Part shown: piece after piece, positions 9,181 through 18,035 of the stretch
Numbering within the stretch: position 1 is the first letter of the stretch
Layout of the letters: each line of letters begins with the position of its first letter
Assembly: GCF_014107495.1 (NCBI RefSeq)
Contig: NZ_CP041969.1
Coordinates: forward strand, 5,009,501-5,073,500
Length of the DNA stretch: 64,000 nt
Source: Cohnella cholangitidis
GTDB lineage: Bacteria > Bacillota > Bacilli > Paenibacillales > Paenibacillaceae
Direction of reading: 5' to 3'
Notes under the pieces: generated by a model
The model's input: the letters and a program-made list of their open reading frames with translations, nothing else
Told to the model about the DNA's origin: nothing
Databases searched by the model: none
Position numbers and translations under genes: made by a program

Positions 9181-9225
9181 GGCTGACCCTGAAGCAGTGT
9201 GGATACTGCGAAGGGTTAGCTTGTT
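9181..9225 (+). terminator. Terminator after HD-GYP gene
   Basis: An extended hairpin with outer GGCTGACCCT (9181) pairing to AGGGTTAGCT (ending 9221) and inner GCAGT/ACTGC, followed by TTGTTTTATTTT. Confidence 0.75.
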
Positions 9226-9266
9226 TTATTTTACCGATCGTTGAACTATCGAACTTTATTAAGAGT

Positions 9267-9295
9267 TTGTTTTTATTCCTCTCGACCAGTACAAT
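9267..9295 (+). promoter_or_regulatory. sigma-A-type promoter of yfkAB
   Basis: TTGTTT (9267-9272), 17-bp spacer, TACAAT (9290-9295), about 36 bp before the yfkAB start. Confidence 0.55.
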
Positions 9296-9330
9296 AAAAG
9301 GAACGTAACAAACGACAGGAGTATGAACAA

Positions 9331-10485
9331 ATGCAAGCAATTTCCCAACCGGCTGCAGTGGCTCCGTTCGCGCCGCCATCAGGCTGGAGAGCTTTAAACC
9401 CTTCGTACGATCCTTGGGATCCGATCCGTTCGCTGCAACGGTTCGGACGCCATGAGCTTACGAGCGTCGAATTAACCGTCACCCATTTGTGCAATATGAG
9501 ATGCGAGCATTGCGCGGTCGGAGATAGCCTGACGATGAAAGAGGCGCCGAATATTCCGCTGGAGCTGATTTTCAAAAGACTAGACGAAGTCGAGCACCTA
9601 GAGACGATCAGCATGACCGGCGGAGAACCGACTTTCAGCATGGACACGGTCCGCAACGTGATTATACCCGTATTGAAGTACGCGAGAACCCGCGGGGTGC
9701 GCACGCAGTTGAACTCGAACGTCACGATGGATTACGAAAGATACGAGCTTATCGCGCCTTTTTTGGATGTCATGCACATATCTTTTAATTATACGGAAGC
9801 GGCGGACTTCCATCAGGTCGGATTCGCCCGGACAGGCCGCGAAGTCAAACCGGCGGCGACGGCCAAGATGTACGAGCGAATGATCGAGAACTCGCGGAAG
9901 CTTGCCGAAGGCGGTTTATTCGTCTCCGCTGAATCCATGATCAACTTTAGAACGTATAACAAGATATCGGATATCCATCGGATCATTGTCGAGATGGGTT
10001 GCCTGCGTCATGAGGTACATCCTATGTACCCCAGTTCCTTCGCTTCGGGTCTTCCCGCTATTACCCGCAAGCAAATGTTCGAAGCCGTGGAGACGCTATT
10101 GAACACCCGCGATCCGAACGTTTGGATGTTGTTCGGCACTTTGCCCTTCTTCGCTTGCAGCGAAAATGAAGTGGAGCGGCGGTTAGTAAAAAGGCTAAGG
10201 GAAGAAACTAACGTTACCGTTCGCAATGATCCGGATGGACGAAATCGGGTAAACGTAAATATATTCAGCGGAGACGTCTACGTTACGGACTTTGCCTCGG
10301 TGCCATCATTCGGAAATATTCATAACGAAAAGTTAGACGATGTATTCGCCAAATGGCGGGAGCATCCGATGCAGCAAGCCGTGAATTGCCATTGCCCGAG
10401 CGCAAGCTGTTGCGGTCCTAATTTACTCGTATCCGATATGTATTATCGAGAAGTCGATTTTACCAAAAGGCTTGCAATCCCCTAA
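9331..10485 (+). CDS. yfkAB: Radical SAM / CxCxxxxC motif protein YfkAB
   Basis: 384 aa. Radical SAM cluster motif in THLCNMRCEHC (CxxxCxxC) and SAM-binding TGGEPTF. The C-terminal CHCPSASCCGPN is the CxCxxxxC signature that defines YfkAB and probably binds an auxiliary cluster. It is conserved in spore-forming and other Firmicutes; the reaction is not known. It stands alone with its own promoter and follows a terminator. Confidence 0.92.
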   Translation: MQAISQPAAVAPFAPPSGWRALNPSYDPWDPIRSLQRFGRHELTSVELTVTHLCNMRCEHCAVGDSLTMKEAPNIPLELIFKRLDEVEHLETISMTGGEPTFSMDTVRNVIIPVLKYARTRGVRTQLNSNVTMDYERYELIAPFLDVMHISFNYTEAADFHQVGFARTGREVKPAATAKMYERMIENSRKLAEGGLFVSAESMINFRTYNKISDIHRIIVEMGCLRHEVHPMYPSSFASGLPAITRKQMFEAVETLLNTRDPNVWMLFGTLPFFACSENEVERRLVKRLREETNVTVRNDPDGRNRVNVNIFSGDVYVTDFASVPSFGNIHNEKLDDVFAKWREHPMQQAVNCHCPSASCCGPNLLVSDMYYREVDFTKRLAIP

Positions 10486-10539
10486 GGCATCGAGCCTTGA
10501 ATTGTCCGGACGGGGTAGATGAGGAGGAGCACGATTTAA

Positions 10540-11898
10540 TTGGAACTACAATGGGGTTTAATTTTTTGGAACGTTGTTTTGGTCTTGTTTCTAGTGTTTC
10601 TTAACGGTTTTTTCGTGGCATCGGAATTCGCGCTGGTCAAAGTGCGTCAAACTCGGTTGACCCAATTGAGCAACGAAGGGAACGTACGCGCCAAATACGC
10701 CCTTAAGGTCAACAAAAGATTGGATGCTTATTTGTCGGCGACTCAGCTGGGGATCACTCTGGCTTCGCTCGGACTCGGTTGGGTAGGGGAGCCGGCGATC
10801 GCCGACTTGATTATCGCTCCGTTGCTGCACGATTTCGGCGTCACCGATGAAACCGTTATTCATACGATCGCATTTACCGTAGCCTTCTGCGTCATTACTT
10901 TCTTGCACATCGTGCTTGGCGAATTGGCGCCCAAATCGTTGGCCATCCAGCGGTCCGTAGGCGTTTCGCTCTGGCTTTCGTTCCCGCTGTTGATGTTCTA
11001 CAGACTGTTTCTTCCCGTCATTTGGTTCCTGAACGGTACCGCTAATCGCCTGCTGAAGCTTGTCGGCGTAGAGCCTGCCAGCGAGCATGAAGCTGCCCAT
11101 ACCGAGGAAGAAATCCGCATCCTGATGGACCAAAGCGCGAAGAGCGGCATTATCGATAAAGACGAAATGACTTTATTCGATAACGTCTTCGAGTTCGCCG
11201 ACCGCGTAGCCCGCGAGGTTATGTTGCCGAGAACGGATATGGACTGCTTATTCACGAATATGTCCTATGCGGACAACATGAAACAGGTGTATCTGTCCAA
11301 GCATACCCGTTATCCGGTTGGCTTAGAGGATAAAGACCAGATTCTCGGTTTCGTGCATATTACCGATCTATTGACCGCGGATCCGGACGAAGAGCACGAT
11401 CTCAAGGAATTCCTTAGGCCGATACTGAGCGTCCCTGAATCGATGGAGATCAGCAAAATATTGAAGCTGATGCAGCGGAAAAAATCGCAGGTCGCCATCG
11501 TCATCGACGAATACGGCGGAACGGCCGGAATGCTTACAGCCGAAACGATTCTAGAGGAGCTCGTCGGCGAGCTGCACGACGAGTTTGACGATGAGTTGCC
11601 AATGGTCGTCGTAAAAGGAGAATTAACGTCCGTAGAAGGGCGTATGCTTATTGAAGACGTAAACGATTTGTTCGGTCTCGAGATCGAAGACGAGGAAGTG
11701 GATTCGATCGGCGGTTGGTTGTTCAATTACCTGGAAGGCAATATTTCCAAAGGCCAGAAGGTCAATTACGAGAACTACGTGTTCGAGATCGCGCAGACCG
11801 AGCGCTTGCGGGTTCAACGGGTACATATTTATAAAAATAAAACGGCCCCGGTCGAAGTCGGGGAGCCTGGATCGCAGTCGAAAGATCAAACGAAATAA
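10540..11898 (+). CDS. Hemolysin-family CorC/HlyC protein (DUF21 + CBS pair)
   Basis: 452 aa with TTG start, chosen because GAGGAGG lies 12 bp upstream and the N-terminus is hydrophobic. Residues ~1-200 are the DUF21 membrane domain (four predicted segments). Two CBS motifs follow (VMLPRTDMDC...; KKSQVAIVIDEYGGTAGMLT), then a CorC/HlyC C-terminal domain to ~430. Members are linked to Mg2+/Co2+ export (MpfA/CorC type) despite the hemolysin name. Ion specificity cannot be read from the sequence. Confidence 0.92.
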   Translation: MELQWGLIFWNVVLVLFLVFLNGFFVASEFALVKVRQTRLTQLSNEGNVRAKYALKVNKRLDAYLSATQLGITLASLGLGWVGEPAIADLIIAPLLHDFGVTDETVIHTIAFTVAFCVITFLHIVLGELAPKSLAIQRSVGVSLWLSFPLLMFYRLFLPVIWFLNGTANRLLKLVGVEPASEHEAAHTEEEIRILMDQSAKSGIIDKDEMTLFDNVFEFADRVAREVMLPRTDMDCLFTNMSYADNMKQVYLSKHTRYPVGLEDKDQILGFVHITDLLTADPDEEHDLKEFLRPILSVPESMEISKILKLMQRKKSQVAIVIDEYGGTAGMLTAETILEELVGELHDEFDDELPMVVVKGELTSVEGRMLIEDVNDLFGLEIEDEEVDSIGGWLFNYLEGNISKGQKVNYENYVFEIAQTERLRVQRVHIYKNKTAPVEVGEPGSQSKDQTK

Positions 11899-11931
11899 TC
11901 GGGGGATTACGGGAGTAAGAGGAGATAGGCC

Positions 11932-12966
11932 ATGCCGATTCGAACGTTGGTGTTGATGGTTGTTTCGCTCGCCTTTCTGTATTTATTGTTTACGGTGGGC
12001 GCTCCGTTTCTATTAGCTCTAGTCGCGGCTATCTTTCTTGAGCCGTTGACGGAGCTGCTCATGGTCAAGACCCGAATGAATCGATTGGCCGCCTCCACGA
12101 TCTCCAGCACCTTGTTTACGGTCATTTTGCTCGGGCTCTTAGGCTTGATCGGGATGAAGCTGGTCAGCGAGCTTAGAGCGTTCTTCGATAAGCTTCCGGG
12201 CATGCTCGAGACCGCGAATGATTACATACGCGATTTGATCGAACAGGCTCAACGGTATTCCAGCAATGGATCCGCGCCCGTCCCCGACCAATTGGAGCAA
12301 TGGGTTACGAACGCAACCGGGGCTCTAACGCAGCTGTCTACAAAAATTTCCGGAGTCTTGTTCGGTTTCGCTTCGGGAATACCGGACTTCTTCATCTTCT
12401 TCATCGTATTTTTGGTAGCCGTGTATTTATTCACTTTGAGCTTGCCCGTTATGAAGAGCTCGTTCTTGTCTTTGTTCGAGGATAAGTCCAAGCTTCAGGT
12501 TGAAGAGGTATTGGTAAGCTTGCGCAAATCGGTATTCGGATTTCTCCGCGCGCAACTGCTGCTTAGCATTATTACATATGTGTTATCGTTTATCGGTCTA
12601 TTAATTATTGGCACGGGATACCCTCTAGCGATCGCTCTATTGATTGTGGTCGTGGATATCTTGCCCGTACTCGGCGTCGGATCCGCGCTAGTGCCGTGGG
12701 CGTTATATCAACTGGTAACGGGTAATGTATACACCGGTGTCGGCTTGATTCTGCTGTTCCTCGTCATAACGGTCGTTCGTCGCATCGTGGAGCCGAAAAT
12801 ATTGGGAGATGCGGTCGGTATCGGGGCTTTGTCCGCATTGATCAGCCTATACGTGGGGTATGAGCTCGTGGGCGTTATCGGTGTGTTCTTAGGCCCGATC
12901 GTCGTTATCGTATTCATGGCGATGCGCAAGGCAGGCTTGTTCGACTTCAAGATCAAGTTCCAGTAG
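11932..12966 (+). CDS. AI-2E family transporter (UPF0118 permease)
   Basis: 344 aa, AGGAGA ribosome-binding site, 33 bp after the CorC-like gene. Around seven hydrophobic segments with a hydrophilic region at ~residues 65-150, the usual AI-2E exporter layout, and the C-terminal GIGALSALISLYVGYELVGVIGVFLGPI block. Substrates vary in this family (AI-2 export or Na+/H+ antiport), so function is left at family level. Confidence 0.88.
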   Translation: MPIRTLVLMVVSLAFLYLLFTVGAPFLLALVAAIFLEPLTELLMVKTRMNRLAASTISSTLFTVILLGLLGLIGMKLVSELRAFFDKLPGMLETANDYIRDLIEQAQRYSSNGSAPVPDQLEQWVTNATGALTQLSTKISGVLFGFASGIPDFFIFFIVFLVAVYLFTLSLPVMKSSFLSLFEDKSKLQVEEVLVSLRKSVFGFLRAQLLLSIITYVLSFIGLLIIGTGYPLAIALLIVVVDILPVLGVGSALVPWALYQLVTGNVYTGVGLILLFLVITVVRRIVEPKILGDAVGIGALSALISLYVGYELVGVIGVFLGPIVVIVFMAMRKAGLFDFKIKFQ

Positions 12967-12997
12967 TCCCGTTCCCGGGAAATAGATAACACAAAGA

Positions 12998-13032
12998 AAA
13001 ATGGAGGGCCTCGGCTGGGAGGCTCTCCATTT
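12998..13032. terminator. Bidirectional terminator
   Basis: A 12-bp stem (AAATGGAGGGCC with GGCTCTCCATTT, one G-U pair) between convergent transporter genes, followed by a T-rich run. Confidence 0.8.
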
Positions 13033-13056
13033 CGATTTTGCGCGAGATTAACGAGT

Positions 13057-13865
13057 TTACATGCGTTCTAGCAACGTCTCCCTAAGGAACGCATATTCTT
13101 TGCTCTTGCGTAAAGACGCCGTGCTTCCGCCTTCTTCGAACAGGGGATTCGCCATATCGGTGCCGATCGTTCCCGGGGAACCGCGCATGACGATAATCCG
13201 CGTGCCTAAGAACAAGGCTTCATCCACATCGTGCGTAATGAAGAAGACCGTACGGCGCTCGGTGCGCCAAATCGATTTGAGCAAATTTTGCAACGATTCC
13301 CGGGTAATGGCATCCAGTGCGCCGAACGGCTCATCCATCAGCATGATCCGCGGCTCGGAAGCTAGCGTTCTGGCGATCGCCGCCCTTTGTTTCATTCCTC
13401 CGGACAGCTGGAAGGCAAATATTGAGCGTAAGGCCCAAGCCCTACTTGAGCGATTATTTCCGAGGCAATACCGTTGCGCAGTTGCTTGGGAACTCGCTTC
13501 ATTTTCAGTCCGAACTCCACGTTTCGTTGCACGTTAAGCCAAGGAAACAGGTTGGCATGCTGGAAAACGACGCCTACTTCGGCATTGGGAGAGGAATGGG
13601 CTCGACCCAACACGTTGAAGCTCCCGTCCGTCGGTTGCTCGTATCCCGCAAGCAAGCGAAGCAAGGACGTTTTACCGCATCCGGATGAGCCTAACACGGC
13701 TACGAATTCATGCTCTCGAATGGTTAAGTCGATCCGTTCAAGAACTTGTTTGTTCTGACTGCCCGAACGATAGCTCAATGACAGATCGCGAAGCGCGATT
13801 AGAGTCTCAGCTTCGGCGGAAGGGGAGCGATCGGCCCGGCTGTCCGTAGAGATAGAGAGCGCCAT
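13057..13865 (-). pseudogene. ssuB: Sulfonate/taurine ABC transporter ATPase (SsuB-like), frameshifted
   Basis: Two abutting frames together encode one ATPase of the SsuB/TauB type. The first (13865 to 13392) has Walker A GSSGCGKTS and the Q-loop VFQHANLFPWL, then ends in YLPSSCPEE and a stop. The second, in the next frame, resumes with FQLSGGMKQRAAIARTL (ABC signature), Walker B IMLMDEPFGALD and the H-loop FITHD. A single missing base near 13411-13418 explains the break. Either the transporter ATPase is inactive or this is a sequencing error. It follows ssuA by 12 bp in the operon. Confidence 0.88.
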
Positions 13866-13877
13866 ACTCCGGACCTC

Positions 13878-14918
13878 CTATCGTTTCAATGCTTCTTGGC
13901 GAATCGCATTCCGAAAGCTCTGGATATCGGGAGCGGACGGAATTTGTTTCTGGTCGACTAGAAATTGTCCGGTCTGAAGAAGGACGTCCGCAAAGCCGCT
14001 TTCGCTTTTTTGGCTGCCCAAATATTTAGCGTCGCCCTGCTCCTCGGAAGTGAGCCATACGAGTTGCTTCGTCTGAGCGAGCGCGTCGTTCTCGTCGGTG
14101 CTGAGCACGGGCGCCAACGCTTTGGCGACCTCTTGCGGGTTATCCCGGTATTGCTTAACTGCCTCATCGAGCACGGTTACGTAATCCTTCACGAAATCCG
14201 GATAATCGTCGGCGAACGCGGTGCGAACGACGCCTACATCGGCGGTAATGATTCCTTTGTCCGCCAGTTGCTCGGCCGTAATCAACACGGAGCCGTCATC
14301 GGCAATAAGCTTGGCGAGCGTCGGGTTCCATACGAATGCGCCGTCGATGTCTTTGCGTTGCCATGCCGCGAGAATATCCTGCGGCTGCAGGTCGAGAATC
14401 GTGACCGAAGCGGGATCTACCCCGTCCGATTTCAAGGCGGACAGCAAGCTGAAGTGAGCAGTGGAGCCGAAAGGCACCGCAACCTTCTTGCCGGCCAAGT
14501 CCTTCACGCTTTTAACGTTGGAGCTGTTGCGCACCGCTAACGACTCGGCTTCTCCTATAATGTCGTGAAGGAAGTAGACTTGATAAGGCAGTTTGTTCGT
14601 AATGCCTATGGCGACCGGAACCGAGCCTGCCAAACCGAGATCGATGCCTCCTGCGGCAATGGCCGTATTCACGTCGCGGCCGGAATCGAAAGCTTTCCAA
14701 GTGATCTTGGTATCCGGGAATTTTTTCTCCGCCAAGCCTTGCGTTTTGACTAGCAATTCCGCGTTCGGAATGACTTGATAGCCAATGGTCACTTCTTTAG
14801 GAGTTTTCCCCTTGTTATCCGAATCGCCGGAACCGCAACCTGCCGATAGAACGGATAATACGATAATAAGCGCTAACGATAAGAGAAGACTTTTTCCTTT
14901 GAATAGGTTTGCTGCCAT
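13878..14918 (-). CDS. ssuA: Sulfonate/taurine ABC transporter substrate-binding lipoprotein
   Basis: 346 aa from the ATG at 14918; the frame is open to 14999 but that would overlap ssuC heavily and place extra residues before the signal peptide. Lipoprotein signal with hydrophobic core and LSAGC lipobox (Cys at ~27). The rest is a two-lobed NMT1/TauA/SsuA fold (EVTIGYQVIPNAELLVKTQG..., GGIDLGLAGSVPVAIG). It delivers an organosulfonate to the permease at the outer membrane face of the cell. It lies between ssuC and ssuB. Confidence 0.88.
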   Translation of the reverse strand: MAANLFKGKSLLLSLALIIVLSVLSAGCGSGDSDNKGKTPKEVTIGYQVIPNAELLVKTQGLAEKKFPDTKITWKAFDSGRDVNTAIAAGGIDLGLAGSVPVAIGITNKLPYQVYFLHDIIGEAESLAVRNSSNVKSVKDLAGKKVAVPFGSTAHFSLLSALKSDGVDPASVTILDLQPQDILAAWQRKDIDGAFVWNPTLAKLIADDGSVLITAEQLADKGIITADVGVVRTAFADDYPDFVKDYVTVLDEAVKQYRDNPQEVAKALAPVLSTDENDALAQTKQLVWLTSEEQGDAKYLGSQKSESGFADVLLQTGQFLVDQKQIPSAPDIQSFRNAIRQEALKR

Positions 14919-14943
14919 GTTGATTAACCCCATCTCCGTTTTA

Positions 14944-15711
14944 TTATTCTTTGCCTTTCCAAGGTACCCGGTTATGCTCCAGCCATCTGATCGACGCATC
15001 GATCAAAATGGCGATTAACCCCATAAGGATAATGCCGGCGAAAATGATGTCGCTGCGAAGAAATTTACTAGCGTCGAGTACCAACCAGCCCATTCCGGAT
15101 ACGGCAGCTACCATCTCCGCGGCAACCAGCGTCGTGTACGTCATGCCGATCGACGTGCGGATGCCGGTGAAGAGATCCGGCAACGTTGAAGGGAAGATAA
15201 CATGGGCGAAAATATCCCAATCCTTCGCGCCGAGAGAGCGAGCCCCGTTAATTCGATCGCGAGGCACTTTGGAAACGCCGGATACGACGGATAAATAAAG
15301 CGGTGCAAATGCCGCGAGAGCGAGCAAGGCTACCTTCGAGGAGTCGCCGATGCCGAGCCATAGTACGAGCAAAGTGTAATAGGCGAGCGGCGGAAGAGGA
15401 CGATAGAACTCGATGAAAGGATCGACGAACGCCCGGACTTTGGCAAAATACCCGCTCAATAGACCAAGAGGAATCGCGGTCAGCAGGGCGATGGCGAAAG
15501 CAAGGGCCAATCGCTTTAAGCTTTGGCCGATATGGATGATTAAAGGGCTTCCTTTGTAACCGTCTTGCATGATTTCCATGAAGGCGTTCCATACCGCTGC
15601 CGGAGTCGGCAGGAATAAAGAACTGACGGCGCCGCTTAAGCTTACGATCCACCATGCTCCGAGAGCCGCGAGTACGGCAACGAAAGAAATTCCAAGATTG
15701 CGAACGTTCAT
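14944..15711 (-). CDS. ssuC: Sulfonate/taurine ABC transporter permease
   Basis: 255 aa with about six membrane segments and the EAA-type loop (ARSLGAKDWDIFAHVIFPSTLPDLFTGIR) that docks the ATPase. It starts 6 bp after ssuD ends and precedes ssuA. Assigned to SsuC/TauC by sequence style and operon context. Confidence 0.9.
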   Translation of the reverse strand: MNVRNLGISFVAVLAALGAWWIVSLSGAVSSLFLPTPAAVWNAFMEIMQDGYKGSPLIIHIGQSLKRLALAFAIALLTAIPLGLLSGYFAKVRAFVDPFIEFYRPLPPLAYYTLLVLWLGIGDSSKVALLALAAFAPLYLSVVSGVSKVPRDRINGARSLGAKDWDIFAHVIFPSTLPDLFTGIRTSIGMTYTTLVAAEMVAAVSGMGWLVLDASKFLRSDIIFAGIILMGLIAILIDASIRWLEHNRVPWKGKE

Positions 15712-15717
15712 CGGCGG

Positions 15718-16896
15718 TCATTCCTTCCGGTTGAAAGTCGGGATAGGCAGAGGGGCGCTGCCGTTTGCCGCAGGGAAGTGCTCATATGCAACGATCTCGC
15801 CCGCCGGGGGGTTCTGCTGCCCGCTGTTGGCCTCGGCAACGGCCGAAGTCCGCGGCAATAACGGGAATAGCAGTTCGGCTATCCTATGAGCTTCCTCAAG
15901 ATGCGGATATCCGGACAGAATAAACTTCTCGATGCCCAAATCCGCGTATTCGCGAATCCTTTCGGCAACCTGCTCTGGGCTGCCGACGAGAGCCGTTCCC
16001 GCTCCGCCTCGGGCCAAGCCGATTCCAGCCCATAGATTGGGGCCGATCGCGAGCTTGGACCGGTCTCCTCCGTGCAAGTCCGCCATCCGTCTTTGACCGT
16101 GCGAATCCATTCTCGCGTATACTTTCTGGGCTTTGGCGATCGTATCGTCATCTAGATAACGAATTAAGTCGTTCGCGGCTTCCCATGCTTCCCGTTCCGT
16201 TTCCCGAACGATCACATGAAGCCGGATACCGAATCGCAACGTCTTTCCGCTTGCCGCCGCCTGCTCCCGGACGTTTTCGATTTTCTGTCTGATCTGCTCC
16301 GGCGGCTCTCCCCACGTTAAATACACGTCGCAATGCTTAATGGCCACGTTGATTCCGGCAGGCGACGACCCTCCGAAAAATAGCGGCGGGTGGGGCCGTT
16401 GAACGGGAGGATAGAAAATTTTGGCGCCCGTTACCTTCAAATGCTCCCCTTCATGATCCACGGAATGTCCGCTCAGCGTTGAGCGCCAGACGTGCAGGAA
16501 TTCATCGGTTACCTCGTATCGTTCGCCATGCTCAAGATAGACTCCGTCGCCTTCCAACTCTTCGGGGTCGCCGCCCGTCACGACGTTCACGAGCAATCTG
16601 CCTTCCGAAGCCCGATCGAATGATGAAGCCATTCTAGCCGCCAAGGTGGGAGACATAAGCCCGGGCCTTACCGCTACGAGAAACTTGAGCTTGCGAGTGA
16701 ACGGAATAAGCGTGGATGCCACGACCCATGCATCTTCGCATGCTCTGCCCGTCGGCAGCAGCACTCCTTCGTAACCCAGTTCGTCCGCGGCCGTTGCGAT
16801 CTGCCTGAGATACGCGGGCGTTATCGCCCGGGCGCCTCGGTTAGTACCGATGTGGCGACCGTCTCCGTAAGTCGGAATAAACCAAAACAGTTCCAT
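15718..16896 (-). CDS. ssuD: FMNH2-dependent alkanesulfonate monooxygenase
   Basis: 392 aa luciferase-like (LLM) flavin-dependent enzyme that releases sulfite from alkanesulfonates. The ATG at 16896 (MELFWFIPTYGDGRHIG) is chosen over an upstream in-frame ATG because it matches the family N-terminus and has GAGAGG upstream. Family blocks seen: GYEGVLLPTGR, SSFDRASEGRLLVNVVTGGDPEE, YPPVQRPHPPLFFGGSS. Its length is near E. coli SsuD (381). First gene of ssuDCAB, which serves sulfur scavenging under sulfate limitation. No flavin reductase (ssuE) is in the window. Confidence 0.93.
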   Translation of the reverse strand: MELFWFIPTYGDGRHIGTNRGARAITPAYLRQIATAADELGYEGVLLPTGRACEDAWVVASTLIPFTRKLKFLVAVRPGLMSPTLAARMASSFDRASEGRLLVNVVTGGDPEELEGDGVYLEHGERYEVTDEFLHVWRSTLSGHSVDHEGEHLKVTGAKIFYPPVQRPHPPLFFGGSSPAGINVAIKHCDVYLTWGEPPEQIRQKIENVREQAAASGKTLRFGIRLHVIVRETEREAWEAANDLIRYLDDDTIAKAQKVYARMDSHGQRRMADLHGGDRSKLAIGPNLWAGIGLARGGAGTALVGSPEQVAERIREYADLGIEKFILSGYPHLEEAHRIAELLFPLLPRTSAVAEANSGQQNPPAGEIVAYEHFPAANGSAPLPIPTFNRKE

Positions 16897-16931
16897 GAGG
16901 TTTTCCTCTCTTTCCTTTAATGGGTAACGCA

Positions 16932-17047
16932 AAAAGATCCATCCAAGAGGAGCCAGATAAAGGCGACTTCGGATGAATCTCCAGTCATCTGGTAGATTCT
17001 TTACGAGTTATGAAAAAAATGTTAACCGAATATTCCGAGTATGTCAA
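16932..17047 (-). promoter_or_regulatory. ssu operon promoter and attenuator-like leader
   Basis: On the minus strand: TTGACA (17042-17047), 17-bp spacer, TAACAT (17019-17024). The predicted ~115-nt leader contains AGATTCATCCGAAG pairing with CTTGGATGGATCT (one bulge, one G-U), directly followed by five Us: an intrinsic terminator before ssuD. A competing pairing CCAGAT/ATCTGG would use part of the terminator's loop and left arm. No match to the SAM-I (S-box) or T-box consensus was seen. Confidence 0.55.
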
Positions 17048-17096
17048 TCGGAATTTAACGATAAAAATTAAAGGGAAAGAAGACATGTATACCGGG

Positions 17097-17105
17097 CATA
17101 GGATA
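17097..17105 (+). promoter_or_regulatory. Possible sporulation sigma -10 element of cotJ operon
   Basis: CATAGGATA matches the mother-cell sigma-K -10 pattern CATANNNTA and partly that of sigma-E. No convincing -35 is seen at the right spacing. cotJ is sigma-E dependent in B. subtilis. Weak call based mainly on position before cotJA. Confidence 0.3.
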
Positions 17106-17150
17106 TAAGCGGATAGGTTAGGTGAACTCACATCGAGGAGGTAATAACCG

Positions 17151-17384
17151 ATGTATGATGCCCAGTGGCGAGATTATAAGCCTTTCGTTAGCCCGTTCGA
17201 CCCTTGCCCTCCTATTCGCGTAAAGTGGTATATCGTACCGCCTAACCAATTTATTAATTTCCAGCCGATGAATTTGCCGCAATATTCATTAGACGAAGCC
17301 TTAAGGCGGGGAACTTTATGGCCTGCGCTCTATAGCCCTTATCCGTCCAGACGCGCGGTTAAAGGAGGCAAAGGGAATGGTTGA
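17151..17384 (+). CDS. cotJA: Spore coat-associated protein CotJA
   Basis: 77 aa, ribosome-binding site GAGGAGG. The PFDPCPPIRVKWYIVPPNQFINFQP...LPQYSLDEALRRGTLWPALYSPY pattern is the CotJA signature. First gene of cotJABC; overlaps cotJB by 8 bp. CotJ proteins are made in the mother cell and assembled into the coat. Confidence 0.93.
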   Translation: MYDAQWRDYKPFVSPFDPCPPIRVKWYIVPPNQFINFQPMNLPQYSLDEALRRGTLWPALYSPYPSRRAVKGGKGNG

Positions 17385-17796
17385 CCGATTCGAACGGGAG
17401 GAGCGAGGCGGACGTATTGACCGTAATGAACATTTCGAGTACCGTAACGATCGGGATATTCGCAGCGATCGGGATGTACGAATTGAACGCAACGAACGCA
17501 ACGAACGCGAAGAGCGAGGCAAAAAACCGGCGCAGAGCCTGCGCGGAGACGAAGCATTTTACATGGAGCTCTTGGAGCTTCAGAAGGTAGATTTCGCTCT
17601 CGTGGAGCTGACTTTGTATTTGGATACCCACCCGACGGATATGCAGGCGGTGCAGCAATTTAACCAACTGGCCCAAAGAAGGCAACAAATCGCCAACGAG
17701 TTCGAGATGAGATACGGCCCCTTATTGCAGTTCGGACATAGCTACAGCCGTTTTCCGTGGCAATGGGTGGAGAGCCCGTGGCCGTGGCAAGTATAA
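17377..17796 (+). CDS. cotJB: Spore coat protein CotJB with charged N-terminal extension
   Basis: 139 aa. Residues ~57-139 (YMELLELQKVDFALVELTLYLDTHP...RYGPL...FPWQWVESPWPWQV) are a complete CotJB, normally ~85-90 aa. The first ~50 residues are an added low-complexity tail almost wholly of R, D, E and N, with repeated RDxR and ERNERNER. The ATG at 17377 follows AAAGGAGGCAAAGGGA inside cotJA. The extension keeps the frame and is probably real. Confidence 0.88.
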   Translation: MVDRFEREERGGRIDRNEHFEYRNDRDIRSDRDVRIERNERNEREERGKKPAQSLRGDEAFYMELLELQKVDFALVELTLYLDTHPTDMQAVQQFNQLAQRRQQIANEFEMRYGPLLQFGHSYSRFPWQWVESPWPWQV

Positions 17797-17812
17797 GAAG
17801 GGGGGGAACGTA

Positions 17813-18028
17813 ATGTGGATCTACGAGAAAAAGCTGCAGTATCCCGTTAGAGTAAGCAAGTGCGATCCTAGGATGGCTAGATATTTGGTTGAGCAGTATG
17901 GAGGCGCGGACGGCGAGCTGTCGGCCGCATTGCGGTATTTGAATCAACGGTACACGATACCGGATAAAGTGATCGGATTGCTGACGGACATCGGGACGGA
18001 GGAATTGGTACATATATGTTATAAGTGA
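17813..18028 (+). pseudogene. cotJC: cotJC 5' part, interrupted by the prophage
   Basis: Codons 1-64 are a normal CotJC start (MWIYEKKLQYPVRVSKCDPR...LLTDIGTEE) and are followed by seven prophage-encoded codons (LVHICYK) and a stop. CotJC is a ~189-aa manganese-catalase-like coat protein; the break falls inside the conserved EExxH metal-ligand motif. The missing 125 codons lie at 50304-50693. Ribosome-binding site AAGGGGGG. As it stands only a 71-aa fragment is made; precise excision of the prophage would restore the full gene, so this is better regarded as a split gene than a decayed one. Confidence 0.93.
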
Positions 18029-18029
18029 T
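17993..18029. other. attL: left prophage/cotJC junction
   Basis: GGGACGGAGGAATT (17993-18006) is the counterpart of GGTACGGAAGAATT at the right end (two mismatches). Sequence left of it is cotJC; sequence right of it (GGTACAT...GTGAT) is prophage and forms half of the reconstructed attP. Confidence 0.8.
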
Positions 18030-18035
18030 GATAAA

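Noticed and set aside
16932..17047. SAM-I (S-box) riboswitch before ssuD
   Set aside because: The leader is too short and lacks the S-box conserved core; kept only as an unclassified attenuator.
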